Counted from the stretch's first letter, positions 45,397-55,366 are shown. The stretch: 64,000 nt of DNA from Bacillus sp. FJAT-44742 (GCF_002797315.1 NZ_KZ454936.1:2675645-2739644), one strand, 5' to 3'. The notes: generated by a model not told the origin, from the sequence alone. A program made the numbers and translations.

Positions 45397-45611
45397 GGAA
45401 CTCTCCCCGGCTGTGACTACTGGTGGCAGGATACCACTTTATTTTCCGTCAGCCACTGTTCTGCATTTCTGCTAAAGACACTATATCAAAAGTTTTGGTT
45501 AATGTTCAGCTTTTATGTTTTTTCTCAACGTATTGATTATATTTTATCATACAAAATTAGCGCTCAATTCATTGAAAACTTTAAAAGAATTGAACGCCAC
45601 GTTGTAATGTT

Positions 45612-46289
45612 TTACATTTCTTCTAATTTTTTTAATTTCTTTTCAAATGAAAGTCTCCAACTATCAGTAAGCTGTGGAAGCTCAGTCAACCTTTTCAGGC
45701 GTTTTTGATCAGGTTGATGATGGTAGGTAATTTGATTCACAAAATCTATTGAGACATCTGAACCTCTATCCTTAAGGATAAACAAATCATTCTTCGACAC
45801 ATATCCTTCTTCCAAAACTCGGACGTAAAAGCCAGTATAACCCGTATTTTGTACATCCAAAGGCAGTTCTTTAATTCCATGGCGTTTGGCCAGCTTATGA
45901 CAGGGCTTTCTCGGCTGAGCTACTTCTACAAGGGCTTCCCCCCACCGAAATATATCTCCAATGCACGTATTCGTTTCCGTATAGCCTTGTAAAGTTACAT
46001 TTTCACCAAAGGATCCTGATGGCCAAGAGCCTGGAAACCTGTTTTTCCAATACTTATAGTGTTCAAATGGATACACACATACAGCCTTATCTGCTCCTCC
46101 ATGATTTACCAGATCAGCCTGTTCATCTCCAGCAAGGTTAGAAAAGGATAAATAGAGGGCCTTCTCTTTTACTGCCTCCTTGTAGATACCAGACAATATT
46201 TCTTTTTCCCCTTGATGGCTTAATTTTTTTGCCTTGCCAGTATTTAATGAAACTACGCTTCCTTTTTCCACTGTACCAGCTCCCACCAT
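45612..46289 (-). CDS. MOSC-domain protein (YiiM/YflK-like)
   Basis: A 225-residue protein with a MOSC domain, as in YiiM/YflK. The conserved cysteine lies in 'AQPRKPCHKLAKRHG', and 'GGADKAVCVYPFEHYKYW', 'SFGENVTLQGY' and 'GDIFRWGEALVEVAQP' fit the family. MOSC proteins handle the molybdenum cofactor or reduce N-hydroxylated compounds. The ribosome binding site is AAAGGATATTATTT. It lies 23 bases downstream of the PAP2 gene and is probably cotranscribed with it. Confidence 0.85.
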   Translation of the reverse strand: MVGAGTVEKGSVVSLNTGKAKKLSHQGEKEILSGIYKEAVKEKALYLSFSNLAGDEQADLVNHGGADKAVCVYPFEHYKYWKNRFPGSWPSGSFGENVTLQGYTETNTCIGDIFRWGEALVEVAQPRKPCHKLAKRHGIKELPLDVQNTGYTGFYVRVLEEGYVSKNDLFILKDRGSDVSIDFVNQITYHHQPDQKRLKRLTELPQLTDSWRLSFEKKLKKLEEM

Positions 46290-46312
46290 AAATAATATCC
46301 TTTGTTGACTAG

Positions 46313-46984
46313 TTACTTCACAAGAAAGCTTTGTTGGAATTTACCTCTAAGTTTCTCTTCACCAGAATAAAACAAAAGAAATAAACCAAGTGAAAACAAT
46401 ATAGCGGCCAGGATATCAGTTGGGTAATGCCAGCCAAGGACCACCCGAGCCAGCGAGGTTCCAATAGCAATAACAAAAAGAAGAAGAATGACGGTGCCTT
46501 TTACCATCCCGCCTTTTCTAATGACCCTGTCCCATACATAAAAAAGCAATAAGCATAAAAGCGTAATACGCATCGTATGTCCGCTTGGAAAGCTAAAGGA
46601 CGGAATATCCAGACTAAATTGGAAAACTTCTATGCTTCGCGCTTCTCCCGGCCGTTCTCTTTGAAAAAATACTTTTAAAAGATAATTAAAAACAATTCCA
46701 GTACCGGTAAGCAGTACAAATGACAAAGCTTCAAATCTATACTTTTTTATCCAGAGTACCAGTGCTGAAAATATGGTGACAAATAGAATGATCTCCGGGG
46801 CCCCAAGGCTTGAAAAGATGAGTGCTGCATTATAGAGCCACTGGCCGAACGCTGTTTCTGTTATCCCTTGAAACCAATGAAAAATATCAAAATCAATGGC
46901 AAAAGTCCAACTACCGATAAGGAAGGATATAACAAACATCATTAACGCCAGTCCAGCTGTTATTTTCTTGTTAGTAAAAATCAT
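46313..46984 (-). CDS. PAP2-family membrane phosphatase
   Basis: A 223-residue membrane protein with about six spans. The three phosphatase motifs are present: 'KVFFQRERP', 'PSFSFPSGHTMR' and 'SLARVVLGWHYPTDI'. It probably dephosphorylates a lipid phosphate such as undecaprenyl diphosphate or phosphatidylglycerol phosphate. The ribosome binding site is AAGGAGATTTTTTACAT. It is upstream of the MOSC gene; the relation between the two functions is not clear. Confidence 0.87.
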   Translation of the reverse strand: MIFTNKKITAGLALMMFVISFLIGSWTFAIDFDIFHWFQGITETAFGQWLYNAALIFSSLGAPEIILFVTIFSALVLWIKKYRFEALSFVLLTGTGIVFNYLLKVFFQRERPGEARSIEVFQFSLDIPSFSFPSGHTMRITLLCLLLFYVWDRVIRKGGMVKGTVILLLFVIAIGTSLARVVLGWHYPTDILAAILFSLGLFLLFYSGEEKLRGKFQQSFLVK

Positions 46985-47049
46985 ATGTAAAAAATCTCCT
47001 TGTCTCCTTATTCATCTAAAGGTGCTTATCCACGGCTCGTTTAAAAGGA

Positions 47050-47081
47050 AAGAGGAGCCATGTGAAGTAACAGCTCCTCTT
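47050..47081 (-). terminator. Terminator of the 41-residue gene
   Basis: AAGAGGAGC (47050-47058) and GCTCCTCTT (47073-47081) pair across a 14-base loop, directly after the small gene's stop. On the minus strand it is followed by TTTCCTTTT. Confidence 0.65.
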
Positions 47082-47087
47082 GTATTT

Positions 47088-47213
47088 TTAATTTGGAAAA
47101 AAAGGCATACCGAAAACATAATGAGCAATCGCAAAACCAACGATCATTAAGATAACCCCTACAGTCAGGCCGCGTAGAGCTTCTTTCGTTTCATTACCAG
47201 CTCTGCTTTCCAT
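47088..47213 (-). CDS. Small membrane protein, 41 residues
   Basis: A short frame with AAAGGAGGACAACGT before its ATG. It encodes a basic N-terminus (ESRAGNETKEALRG), one membrane span ('LTVGVILMIVGFAIAHYVFG') and a very short end, PFFPN. It lies between the small gene at 47227 and the PAP2 gene and has its own terminator. Nothing identifies the family. The strong ribosome binding site and terminator argue that it is real. Confidence 0.65.
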   Translation of the reverse strand: MESRAGNETKEALRGLTVGVILMIVGFAIAHYVFGMPFFPN

Positions 47214-47226
47214 ACGTTGTCCTCCT

Positions 47227-47550
47227 TTACCTTTGATATGACTTCTCAACAATCTCATCAAAGATAAAAGTAGACTGGAATTTCACGGGTAAAGACAATA
47301 AATATTTTAACATAAGTGCAACCGACTCATCAGATATAAATTCAATATTCACTGCTTTTTCTATATTTACAACGGAGAAATATGGTGTCCCTGTTTTCCC
47401 CGGAGCATATAAAAAATCAAACGCTTCTGGAATGATTTCCCCATCGCTGCAGACCACTGAAGGCAGTAATAAGACATTATGACCTTTATCCAGACCTGCT
47501 GTCATAGAGAAAGTAACTATGCCTAAACTGCAAAGAAGAAAAAGCTTCAT
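47227..47550 (-). CDS. Hypothetical exported protein, 107 residues
   Basis: The chosen ATG at 47550 has GGAGGCAGAAG in front and starts a signal peptide (MKLFLLCSLGIVTFSMTAG). The remaining 88 residues are a mixed beta-alpha domain with 'VVCSDGEIIPEAFDFLYAPG'. A longer frame upstream has no ribosome binding site. It is 13 bases upstream of the 41-residue gene, so both probably share a transcript. I do not recognise the family. Confidence 0.55.
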   Translation of the reverse strand: MKLFLLCSLGIVTFSMTAGLDKGHNVLLLPSVVCSDGEIIPEAFDFLYAPGKTGTPYFSVVNIEKAVNIEFISDESVALMLKYLLSLPVKFQSTFIFDEIVEKSYQR

Positions 47551-47687
47551 CTTCTGCCTCCTTATCAGGAAACTTAGTAAGTATACTTTATTATGGTTCC
47601 ATTCTTTCACATATATGAATAATTTCTTCCTTTTCTATCTCCGTTAAAAAGATCCCAGTTTGCCATTATAGCTTTAAGTATAAATCA

Positions 47688-47699
47688 GGTTTCGAAACC
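47688..47699. promoter_or_regulatory. Palindrome GGTTTCGAAACC between an exported protein gene and lutA
   Basis: A perfect 12-base palindrome about 140 bases from the start of the exported protein gene and 150 bases from lutA. It looks like a protein-binding site but matches no operator I can name; the sequence alone does not say which side it controls. Confidence 0.35.
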
Positions 47700-47847
47700 G
47701 TCAATAAAGAAAAAAACACGTTATACGCCAGAATAAAACAATTCTTTATCTATTATTATCAAAAAATAAAGCATTTTCTAACATTACTCTGTTAAAATGG
47801 CTGTAAAGATCTTTGTAAGCGATTTCTCAAAAGGCGAGGGGATTAGA

Positions 47848-48570
47848 ATGAAAGTCTCATTATTTATTACATGCTTAGCTGATGTAATGTACTCAAACGT
47901 TGGAAAGAGTACAGTCGAGCTGCTTGAAAAGTATGGATGTGAAGTGGATTTCCCAATAAACCAAACGTGCTGCGGGCAGCCAGCCTATAACAGCGGTTAT
48001 CATAAAGAGTCGAAAAGTATCGCTAAACATTTCATTGAAGTGTTTGAGGATGCTGATTATGTTGTAGCTCCCTCTGGTTCTTGTATAGCCATGGTAAAAG
48101 AATATGAGCACTTATTAAGCAAGGACAAGGAATGGGCGGATAAAGCAAAAAATCTAAGCAGGAAATCATATGAGCTTACGCAGTTTCTCGTGGAAGTAGT
48201 AAAGGTTGAAGAAATTTCTGCAAGACTTCCCGCTTCAGCTGCTTACCATAAATCCTGTCATATGACCCGGCTGTTAAAGGTGACTGACGCTCCCCAAAAC
48301 CTTCTTTCAAAAGTGGAGGACTTAGAGATAAAAGAACTTCCTAACAGCCAGGACTGCTGCGGGTTCGGGGGAACTTTCTCTGTGAAAATGACACCAATTT
48401 CCGAACAAATGGTAGATGAGAAAGTAGCCCACATAGAGGAGACAGGAGCAGAAATTCTCATTGGGGGAGACTGCGGTTGTCTGATGAATATCGGCGGTCG
48501 GATTAACCGCTTAGGGAAATCAATTAAAGTAATGCATATTGCCGAAGTTTTGAATAACGAGGTGAAATAA
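47848..48570 (+). CDS. lutA: L-lactate utilisation protein LutA
   Basis: A 240-residue iron-sulfur subunit with two CCG-type cysteine domains ('[14 protein letters not shown]' and '[12 protein letters not shown]'), as in the LutA/glycolate oxidase GlpC family. LutABC oxidises L-lactate to pyruvate. The ATG at 47848 follows GGCGAGGGGATTAGA. A longer frame upstream has no ribosome binding site. It is the first gene of lutABC, one base before lutB. Confidence 0.94.
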   Translation: MKVSLFITCLADVMYSNVGKSTVELLEKYGCEVDFPINQTCCGQPAYNSGYHKESKSIAKHFIEVFEDADYVVAPSGSCIAMVKEYEHLLSKDKEWADKAKNLSRKSYELTQFLVEVVKVEEISARLPASAAYHKSCHMTRLLKVTDAPQNLLSKVEDLEIKELPNSQDCCGFGGTFSVKMTPISEQMVDEKVAHIEETGAEILIGGDCGCLMNIGGRINRLGKSIKVMHIAEVLNNEVK

Positions 48571-48571
48571 C

Positions 48572-49999
48572 ATGCCAATGAAAATAGGAGAAAAAGATTT
48601 TTTTGGACGGGTTGAAGACGGCATCCAAAACAGCTTTATGCGAAAAGCTGTAGCCGGAGCGCAGGAACGCATGCAGGACAGGCGTGAGAAAGCCTCTGAA
48701 GAATTGGGTGACTGGGAGAAATGGCGGGAGCTTGGTGAAGAAATCCGTTCACATACGTTAGAAAACCTTGATTATTACCTTGAGCAGCTGGCTGAAAACC
48801 TCAGCAGCCGAGGGGGTCATGTCTTTTTTGCTCAGACACCGGAAGAGGCAAATGACTATATAAAAAAAGTAGCTCAGACTAAAGAAGCTAAAAAGATCGT
48901 TAAATCAAAGTCCATGGTCACAGAAGAAATCAACATGAATCACGTCTTGGAAGAGATGGGTTGTGAAGTGATTGAAACGGATCTTGGTGAATACATTCTT
49001 CAAATTGACGATCACGACCCTCCTTCCCATATCGTTGTCCCGGCTCTCCACAAAAATAAAGAACAAATTCGTGATACTTTTCGTGAAAAAAAGGGCTACA
49101 CCAACACTGAAAAACCAGAAGAGCTTACACTCTTTGCAAGAGAGATGCTTAGGAAAGAATTTTTGTCTGCTGACCTGGGTATTACTGGCTGTAATTTTGC
49201 CGTTGCAGAATCAGGTTCCATTTCTCTCGTGACAAATGAAGGAAATGCAAGACTCGTTTCCGCCCTTCCCAAAACTCAGATTGCTGTTATGGGGATGGAA
49301 AGAATTGTTCCAACGTGGGAAGAACTTGATATATTGGTCTCCTTGTTATGCCGAAGCGCTGTCGGCCAAAAGCTGACAAGCTATATTACAGGACTTACAG
49401 GCCCAAAAGATGAACAAGATGCAGACGGACCTGAAGAATTTCACCTGGTGATTGTTGATAATGGCCGCTCGAATATCCTGGGAACAGAATTTCAATCTGC
49501 CCTTCACTGTATTCGTTGTGCTGCCTGTATTAATGTATGCCCTGTTTACAGACATGTAGGCGGTCACTCCTACGGTTCTATCTATCCCGGACCCATTGGA
49601 GCAGTGCTTACACCTCTTTTGGGGGGCTATGACGATTATAAAGAATTGCCTTATGCCTCTTCTTTATGCGCTGCATGCACAGATGCCTGTCCGGTAAAAA
49701 TTCCTCTTCATGAGCTTCTAATCAGCCATCGTCGAAAGATCGTCGAGGAAGAAAAGAAAACAAGCTTTGGAGAAAGAATGGCAATGAGAGGATTTGAAAT
49801 GGTAGCCACTTCTTCCACCTGGTATCGTATTGGTGTAAAGTCAGCCCCGCAAATGACTGTTCCTTTCGCCAGAAACGAAATTATTTCCAGAGGCCCGGGA
49901 CCAATGAAGCCGTGGACTGATATTCGCGACCTTCCTGCTCCTAAAAAAGATTCTTTCAGAGATTGGTTTAAAAAGCACCGGAAGGAGGGTCAATCATGA
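48572..49999 (+). CDS. lutB: L-lactate utilisation protein LutB
   Basis: A 475-residue iron-sulfur protein. An LUD domain (about 60-300) contains '[16 protein letters not shown]' and '[17 protein letters not shown]'. Two [4Fe-4S] motifs follow, [12 protein letters not shown] from residue 313 and CAACTDACP from residue 366. LutB is the electron-transfer core of the lactate oxidation complex. It starts two bases after lutA ends, with GAGGTGAAATAAC, and overlaps lutC by four bases. Confidence 0.95.
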   Translation: MPMKIGEKDFFGRVEDGIQNSFMRKAVAGAQERMQDRREKASEELGDWEKWRELGEEIRSHTLENLDYYLEQLAENLSSRGGHVFFAQTPEEANDYIKKVAQTKEAKKIVKSKSMVTEEINMNHVLEEMGCEVIETDLGEYILQIDDHDPPSHIVVPALHKNKEQIRDTFREKKGYTNTEKPEELTLFAREMLRKEFLSADLGITGCNFAVAESGSISLVTNEGNARLVSALPKTQIAVMGMERIVPTWEELDILVSLLCRSAVGQKLTSYITGLTGPKDEQDADGPEEFHLVIVDNGRSNILGTEFQSALHCIRCAACINVCPVYRHVGGHSYGSIYPGPIGAVLTPLLGGYDDYKELPYASSLCAACTDACPVKIPLHELLISHRRKIVEEEKKTSFGERMAMRGFEMVATSSTWYRIGVKSAPQMTVPFARNEIISRGPGPMKPWTDIRDLPAPKKDSFRDWFKKHRKEGQS

Positions 50000-50721
50000 A
50001 CAAAGGAACCGTGGAAAACAAAGACAGCTTTTTAGGAATGATTGCAAATAAATTAGACCGTCCACGTAAAACTGACCCAGTGGCTCGCCCTGTATGGAAA
50101 AACTCTCCCCAGTGGGATGTGTTAAGTGATGCCAACCAGGAGGAGCTTGTTGAGGTACTGAAAAAACAATGCTTAGCTATTCACACTCAGCTTGTAGAAA
50201 CCTCTGTGTCTGATTTAAAAGAAACCATACGCCAAGAACTAAAGAATCTAAATGCTTCTTCTCTTGTCACCTGGAAAGATGAGCGGTTTGTCGAATATGG
50301 GCTCTCTGAGTTTTTTACAAAAGAATGCCCAGAGCAGGATATAGATTCATTTACATGGGAGCCCACCCTTTCAAGAGAAGAAAATGTCCAGATGGCTGAA
50401 AAAGCTGACGTAGGAATCACCTTTAGTGATATAACATTGGCCGAATCAGGAACAGTGGTTTTGTTTAGCGGCTCTGGTAAAGGACGATCAGTAAGTTTAC
50501 TGCCAACAAACTATATTGCCCTTATTCCTAAAAGCTCGATTGTACCAAGAATGACCCAGGCTGCTTCTTTCATTCATCATGAAATCGAAAGAGGCAGTAA
50601 TATAGCTTCATGTGTCAACTTCATTTCAGGTCCAAGCAACAGTGCTGATATTGAGTTAAATTTAGTTGTCGGCGTCCATGGTCCTGTCAGAGCTACCTAC
50701 ATTATTATTGATGACAAATAA
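49996..50721 (+). CDS. lutC: L-lactate utilisation protein LutC
   Basis: A 241-residue LUD-domain protein. The conserved core is '[20 protein letters not shown]' followed by '[20 protein letters not shown]' and '[25 protein letters not shown]'. It completes the lutABC operon and is translationally coupled to lutB. No gntR-type lutR regulator is in the window. Confidence 0.95.
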   Translation: MNKGTVENKDSFLGMIANKLDRPRKTDPVARPVWKNSPQWDVLSDANQEELVEVLKKQCLAIHTQLVETSVSDLKETIRQELKNLNASSLVTWKDERFVEYGLSEFFTKECPEQDIDSFTWEPTLSREENVQMAEKADVGITFSDITLAESGTVVLFSGSGKGRSVSLLPTNYIALIPKSSIVPRMTQAASFIHHEIERGSNIASCVNFISGPSNSADIELNLVVGVHGPVRATYIIIDDK

Positions 50722-50722
50722 A

Positions 50723-50759
50723 AGAGGTCCGGGCCACTATATATTAGGCCCGGACCTCT
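50723..50759. terminator. Bidirectional terminator between lutC and the shikimate kinase gene
   Basis: Perfect 13-base arms AGAGGTCCGGGCC (50723-50735) and GGCCCGGACCTCT (50747-50759) fill the gap between two convergent stops. The flanks are AT-rich on both sides. Confidence 0.88.
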
Positions 50760-50762
50760 CAT

Positions 50763-51326
50763 TTATTCCGGCTGTGGCTGGTACAATTCCCAACCTAGCT
50801 TTAACGAGCTTACGATATAATCAACAACCTCTTCAACGTCTTTCTCATCGGTTTCTACTTCAAAGCTGTTAAGCTTATACATTTGTTCTCTTTCTTTATA
50901 TAGAGCTTCAATTTCTTCCAGACTTTTGTTTTGAAGCACAGGGCGGCTGTCTATAATCAGATCAAGCCGGTCTTTCCAGGAATCCCACGTCAAATCTAAA
51001 GAAATAACAATATTAGATTCTAAGCACACCTTTCTGATATCAGGCTGTGCGTATGCTCCTCCACCTAAAGAAATGACTTTTAAGCGAGTATCCCTGCACC
51101 AGCTGATCGTCATTTCCCTTTCCATTTCTCTGAATTTCTTTTCTCCCAGTTCTTTAAATATATCCGGCACCTTCATACTATACTTTTTTTCTATTTCCTG
51201 ATCTATGTCTATAAAATCACGAAACAGCTTTTTGGCAAGCAAAGAACCTACACTTGTTTTTCCCACACCCATAAAACCTATTAAAACAATATTTCGCTCT
51301 CTTAACGGATAAACTTTTGGTCCCAT
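50763..51326 (-). CDS. aroK: Shikimate kinase
   Basis: A 187-residue P-loop kinase. The Walker A motif is '[18 protein letters not shown]', the shikimate-binding '[14 protein letters not shown]' follows, and 'FRDFIDID' and 'RPVLQNKS' are typical. It phosphorylates shikimate with ATP in aromatic amino-acid synthesis. The ribosome binding site AAGGAAGTT is weak and far from the ATG. It stands alone; aroD of the same pathway is 5 kb away. Confidence 0.88.
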   Translation of the reverse strand: MGPKVYPLRERNIVLIGFMGVGKTSVGSLLAKKLFRDFIDIDQEIEKKYSMKVPDIFKELGEKKFREMEREMTISWCRDTRLKVISLGGGAYAQPDIRKVCLESNIVISLDLTWDSWKDRLDLIIDSRPVLQNKSLEEIEALYKEREQMYKLNSFEVETDEKDVEEVVDYIVSSLKLGWELYQPQPE

Positions 51327-51494
51327 TTATAACAACTTCCTTTTTTATGAAGGTCACATATTATGGTGAAAATTTTAATGCAGTAAATGGTGAAAGTCAA
51401 TAAGAAGGCAGAAATGACCATTCCAAAATATTTGTGCCTTTTTTCTTCCATGAGTATGCTCAATCTTTTAAGATGTGACCGTTATGTTTATGAC

Positions 51495-51875
51495 TTACTC
51501 TTTAATATATTCTGCATCGTAACTATTTTCTCCTGCGTGTACTGTAAGAAGCGTATCTGCGTACCCTACCAGCCTGTTGATCAGTTCGTCAGCTATCTGC
51601 TGAATGAGCAGGCTCTTTTCTTGCTGGTGCAGTTCGGGGTTATTTATTATAATCGTGGTATTGATAAACACATCTCTGTTTCCTTGTAGATCGTATTGGA
51701 TAAACACCTTTGCTGGTGCCCCTCCAAGGGAAGGATCTTCAAAGCCGGGTATAAATACATACCACTCCTCTGCAGTAGCTGAGCGAAAATTTTTTGTAAA
51801 TCCTAATCTTTCAATGATCGTGTTCACCTCAAATGGTTCATGATTCGTCAGCTTAGTCACCTTGTTTTTCTTCAA
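51495..51875 (-). CDS. Hypothetical protein, 126 residues
   Basis: A soluble protein beginning with TTG and the ribosome binding site AGGGTGATCGGCG. It has a beta-rich middle ('WYVFIPGFEDPSLGGAPAKV') and a helical end ('QQEKSLLIQQIADELINRLVG'). No motif is recognised. It is in a run of minus-strand genes between the malic enzyme and shikimate kinase genes but has its own gaps of 134 and 168 bases. Confidence 0.55.
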   Translation of the reverse strand: MKKNKVTKLTNHEPFEVNTIIERLGFTKNFRSATAEEWYVFIPGFEDPSLGGAPAKVFIQYDLQGNRDVFINTTIIINNPELHQQEKSLLIQQIADELINRLVGYADTLLTVHAGENSYDAEYIKE

Positions 51876-51957
51876 CGCCGATCACCCTGTATTTTTTTAT
51901 GTAGTGTTTGTTTCATACCTGGTATCCATTCACTTTCCTCTTCACTCTGTAAATAGA

Positions 51958-51992
51958 GAAAGGAGTTAGAACAAAACCTTCTAACTCCTTTC
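51958..51992 (-). terminator. Terminator of the malic enzyme gene
   Basis: Fourteen-base arms GAAAGGAGTTAGAA (51958-51971) and TTCTAACTCCTTTC (51979-51992) with loop CAAAACC lie 17 bases after the malic enzyme stop. Confidence 0.8.
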
Positions 51993-52009
51993 ACCTATTT
52001 ACAAACAGA

Positions 52010-53221
52010 TTACATTCCTGTCTTCACACACTCATTTCCCTTCTTCAGAAGGGCAGCGCCAGAATTGATGGCTGCGTCAATTACTGCCCCCCTCACCGCT
52101 GGCACCACTCTTTTATCAAATGGCTGAGGAATAATATACTCAGGAGATAGCTCCCACTCTGGTATAAGGTCCGCTATACTATACACGGCTGCCAGCTTCA
52201 TTTCCTCATTAATTGTAGATGCCCGGCAGTCCAGTGCACCCCGGAAAATACCTGGAAAGGCCAGAACATTATTTACCTGGTTAGGTAAATCAGACCTGCC
52301 TGTCCCTATTACCTTCGCTCCAGCAGCTATTGCTTCAGCAGGCATGATCTCAGGAACAGGATTAGCCATGGCAAATATAATGCTGTCCTCACTCATTTCT
52401 TCCACCATTTCTTGTGTGAGGGCTCCCGCCACCGATACGCCAATAAACACATCGGCTCCGATAATGGCATCCTCCAAACTGCCCTGCACGCTCTGACTAT
52501 TGGTCAACTCTGCTAATTCCTCTTTTACCGGGGTCATTCTTTCAGTCCGTCCTTTATAAATCGGCCCGATAGAATCGCAGATGATGATATTATTTATTCC
52601 TATTGTTCTTAACAGCTTGGTAACAGCTACACCTGCAGATCCGGCACCGTTAATAACCACCTTGATATTTTCCACCTTTTTATCCACGATCCTCAAGGCA
52701 TTAATAAGACCTGCAGCAGTCACAATGGCTGTTCCATGCTGGTCATCATGAAAAACAGGAATATTCATTTCCTCTTTTAACCTTTGCTCAATCAAAAAGC
52801 AATCAGGTGCAGCAATGTCTTCTAAATTTATACCTCCAAAAGTGGGCTCCAGCATTTTAATTGTCTGGATTAATTTTTCAGGGTCTGACTCCTCCAAACA
52901 AATTGGAAAGGCATCAAGGCCTGCAAATTCCTTAAATAATGCTGCTTTCCCCTCCATTACTGGCATGGAAGCTCCTGCTCCAATATTTCCCAATCCTAAA
53001 ACGGCCGAACCATTTGAGACTACACCTACTAGATTACTTTTGCTCGTATAGTCATAAATTTTTTCAGGATCTTCGGCAATTTCTTTACACGGTTCAGCTA
53101 CTCCAGGGGAGTAGACAAGGCTAAGATCATTTCCGTCATTAACAGGCATTTTAACATTCACATGTAACTTTCCTCTATGCTCTTTGTGCAGAGCTAAAGC
53201 TCTCTCCCTAAGATTGCTCAT
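52010..53221 (-). CDS. Malic enzyme (short YtsJ/MaeB-like)
   Basis: A 403-residue decarboxylating malate dehydrogenase. The tyrosine/lysine pair is in 'LVYSPGVAEPCKEIAEDP' and 'GKAALFKEFAG', metal ligands are in 'EDIAAPDCFLIEQRL' and 'VFHDDQHGTAIVTAAGL', and the nucleotide site is 'VVINGAGSAGVAVTKLLRTIG'. It forms pyruvate, CO2 and NAD(P)H from malate. The short length is that of B. subtilis YtsJ (NADP-dependent). It may use malate imported by the carrier at 41 kb. The ribosome binding site is AAGGGGAAGAGAC. Confidence 0.9.
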   Translation of the reverse strand: MSNLRERALALHKEHRGKLHVNVKMPVNDGNDLSLVYSPGVAEPCKEIAEDPEKIYDYTSKSNLVGVVSNGSAVLGLGNIGAGASMPVMEGKAALFKEFAGLDAFPICLEESDPEKLIQTIKMLEPTFGGINLEDIAAPDCFLIEQRLKEEMNIPVFHDDQHGTAIVTAAGLINALRIVDKKVENIKVVINGAGSAGVAVTKLLRTIGINNIIICDSIGPIYKGRTERMTPVKEELAELTNSQSVQGSLEDAIIGADVFIGVSVAGALTQEMVEEMSEDSIIFAMANPVPEIMPAEAIAAGAKVIGTGRSDLPNQVNNVLAFPGIFRGALDCRASTINEEMKLAAVYSIADLIPEWELSPEYIIPQPFDKRVVPAVRGAVIDAAINSGAALLKKGNECVKTGM

Positions 53222-53457
53222 GTCTCTTCCCCTTTCTTATTCATAAGGAAATATTAAAGCCAAAAGGGCATGAATACTTCTCTTACGTTTTTTAACAATC
53301 ACCCATTTTATTTTTTATTCTCTTACCTTCCCTCCTTATAATTTGAAAAATTATTCTGAATATTTATTTTATTTGTTTTTCTACTTTTTGTCTATAGCAA
53401 ATCTAAATTCCTTGTCGTTTTCTCTACCTTAATGGGAGAAAACCTGCTTTGGTCCTT
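53222..53457. other. Intergenic region upstream of the malic enzyme gene
   Basis: AT-rich sequence without a gene. It holds a perfect hairpin GTTTTCTC/GAGAAAAC at 53417-53443 and a weak CodY-like match at 53350-53364 (three mismatches). Neither is strong enough to name. Confidence 0.35.
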
Positions 53458-53495
53458 ACAAAAAAGGACCAGTTCTTATATCGGACCGGCCCTTT
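53458..53495 (-). terminator. Terminator of the MATE gene
   Basis: On the minus strand AAAGGGCCGGT pairs with ACTGGTCCTTT, using two G-U pairs, and is followed by TTTTTT. It begins about 40 bases after the MATE stop. Confidence 0.7.
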
Positions 53496-53531
53496 GGAGG
53501 ATTTATATACAGCTTTTATTAGATTTCTATT

Positions 53532-54911
53532 CTAGGCTTTTACTTCCTGTTTCATTGTATTATCTCTATCTTTTTTCTTAAAAAACAAGTCTCTGTCTTT
53601 CCATAAGAAAATGGCAGCTAGTGCGCAAGCAAGGATATCTGCAAGCGGGAAAGCTATCCATACACCATACACCCCTAAAAATGATGGCAGGATAAGGACC
53701 AAAGGAATCAAAAACAATATTTGCCTTGCCATTGATAACACAAGAGCTGGTTTAGCCATGCCCAATGCCTGGTATAATCCGCCGCTTAACACCTGCGCTC
53801 CAATCAAAAAGGCTGCAGCAAACATAATTTTTATAGCCTCCACACCAGATTCAATCGTTGCAGGATCACTTGTAAAGACTCTCATAAATGGGGCAGGCAC
53901 TGCAATCATTAGTACAAAAATAAAAGTTGATATAACTGTTACAACTTTAAAGCTTAGAAGAATGGTTTCCCTCATTCTCCCGTATTGTTTTGCTCCGTAA
54001 TTATACCCTACGATAGGCTGCATCCCCTGAAGAATCCCCATCATTGGCATCAACGTAAACATCGCTATTCTTTGAACAATACCAAACACACTGACATAAA
54101 ATTCGCCGCCATAACGAATAAGCATTGTGTTTATTGCTATCATCATTACGCTTCCAGATGACTGACGGACAAAAGCAGGAAACCCTATAACAGCCACTTC
54201 CTTGATAATCACCCATTGAGGAAGCAGATTTTCAACCTTAATCGTTAATGTACTCCGTCCTGTCAGGAAATACCATAGAACGATGACACTTATAATTCCT
54301 TGTGACAAAACAGTAGCTATTGCAGCCCCGCCTACACCCATGTTAAATACAAAAATAAAAATGGGGCTTAAAATAATATTCAGAATCGAAGGGATGACCA
54401 GCGTCAACATGGCAAAACGGGAATTCCCTTCTGATCGAATAATGGCATTTGCCGTAAAACCAAAAGCAAAGAAAACGGACCCAATAAGAATCGGAAACAG
54501 GTACTCTACTGCATAGGAAAGAACTTCAGGAGTCGCTCCAAACAATTGGGCAAGCGGCTCAATGATCGTGAAAGCTCCTATGAAGGAAACAGCCCCTATC
54601 ATAAGAATCATAAACAGAATATTTCCTAATACTTTATCCGCATCATCTTTCTTCTGGGCACCAAGCCGCCGTGAAATGACCGAAGCGCCACCCATTCCAA
54701 AAGCCGCTGCTACAGCCATCATAATCATCATAACGGGGAAGGCAATCGTCACTCCTGCTACCGCATCCAGACCAACACCATGAGAAATAAAGATTGTATC
54801 AACTACGTTATATAAAGCCATGACAAACATCCCTATCATAGCAGGGACGGAGATGTTTCTTAATAGCTTGGGAATCGGCTCAGTTCCAAGCTGGTCACTT
54901 TGCTTTTTCAT
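53532..54911 (-). CDS. MATE-family multidrug efflux protein
   Basis: A 459-residue membrane protein with twelve predicted spans in the MATE pattern ('NISVPAMIGMFVMALYNVVDT', 'FGMGGASVISRRLGAQKKDD', 'LRYGGEFYVSVFGIVQRI'). MATE carriers expel cationic drugs in exchange for Na+ or H+. The start codon overlaps the stop of the marR gene upstream (TAATG), so both are expressed together. The substrate is unknown. Confidence 0.88.
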   Translation of the reverse strand: MKKQSDQLGTEPIPKLLRNISVPAMIGMFVMALYNVVDTIFISHGVGLDAVAGVTIAFPVMMIMMAVAAAFGMGGASVISRRLGAQKKDDADKVLGNILFMILMIGAVSFIGAFTIIEPLAQLFGATPEVLSYAVEYLFPILIGSVFFAFGFTANAIIRSEGNSRFAMLTLVIPSILNIILSPIFIFVFNMGVGGAAIATVLSQGIISVIVLWYFLTGRSTLTIKVENLLPQWVIIKEVAVIGFPAFVRQSSGSVMMIAINTMLIRYGGEFYVSVFGIVQRIAMFTLMPMMGILQGMQPIVGYNYGAKQYGRMRETILLSFKVVTVISTFIFVLMIAVPAPFMRVFTSDPATIESGVEAIKIMFAAAFLIGAQVLSGGLYQALGMAKPALVLSMARQILFLIPLVLILPSFLGVYGVWIAFPLADILACALAAIFLWKDRDLFFKKKDRDNTMKQEVKA

Positions 54912-55366
54912 TACTTTAACTCCTTTTCATTCTGTCCGTTTCTTTGCTGCATTCTCAGAGTCATTTTCTTAAGCCAGCTAAGAAGCAATTCCCTTTCTGG
55001 CGGCTCAAAGTCGCTCACAAGGTCGGTTTCAACCTCTTCTCTTACTTCTCGCAGTCTTCCTTCTGTTTCTATGCCCTTTTCAGTCAAAGAAATGAGCTTT
55101 GTCCTTCGGTCAAGCTGGCTTTCTTTTTTTTCAATAAGGTTCTTCTTAACCATTGATTCTACCAGGCCATTCATAGATGAAGGCTGTATATATAACCGTT
55201 TTTGCAGAGAAGATTGGCTTTGCTCGCCAAACTCATGCAAAAAATAAAGAACTTTAGCTTGCGAAAAACTCAGATCAAAACTCATCAACACCTGGTTGTG
55301 GTGATTACGCAACAGATGAGCCAGCACTCCTATATTATAGCTCAAATTTTCCTCTAACTTTTTCAT
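54911..55366 (-). CDS. MarR-family transcription regulator
   Basis: A 151-residue winged-helix regulator. The DNA-binding part is 'SQSSLQKRLYIQPSSMNGLVESMVKKNLIEKK', with the wing in 'DRRTKLISLTEKG'. N- and C-terminal helices dimerise. It is the first gene of a two-gene operon with the MATE pump and most likely represses it. The ribosome binding site is AGGAGGC before ATG. Confidence 0.88.
   Translation of the reverse strand: MKKLEENLSYNIGVLAHLLRNHHNQVLMSFDLSFSQAKVLYFLHEFGEQSQSSLQKRLYIQPSSMNGLVESMVKKNLIEKKESQLDRRTKLISLTEKGIETEGRLREVREEVETDLVSDFEPPERELLLSWLKKMTLRMQQRNGQNEKELK

Noticed and set aside
53350-53364. CodY-like motif upstream of the malic enzyme gene
   Set aside because: Three mismatches to the 15-base consensus in an AT-rich gap is near chance level.
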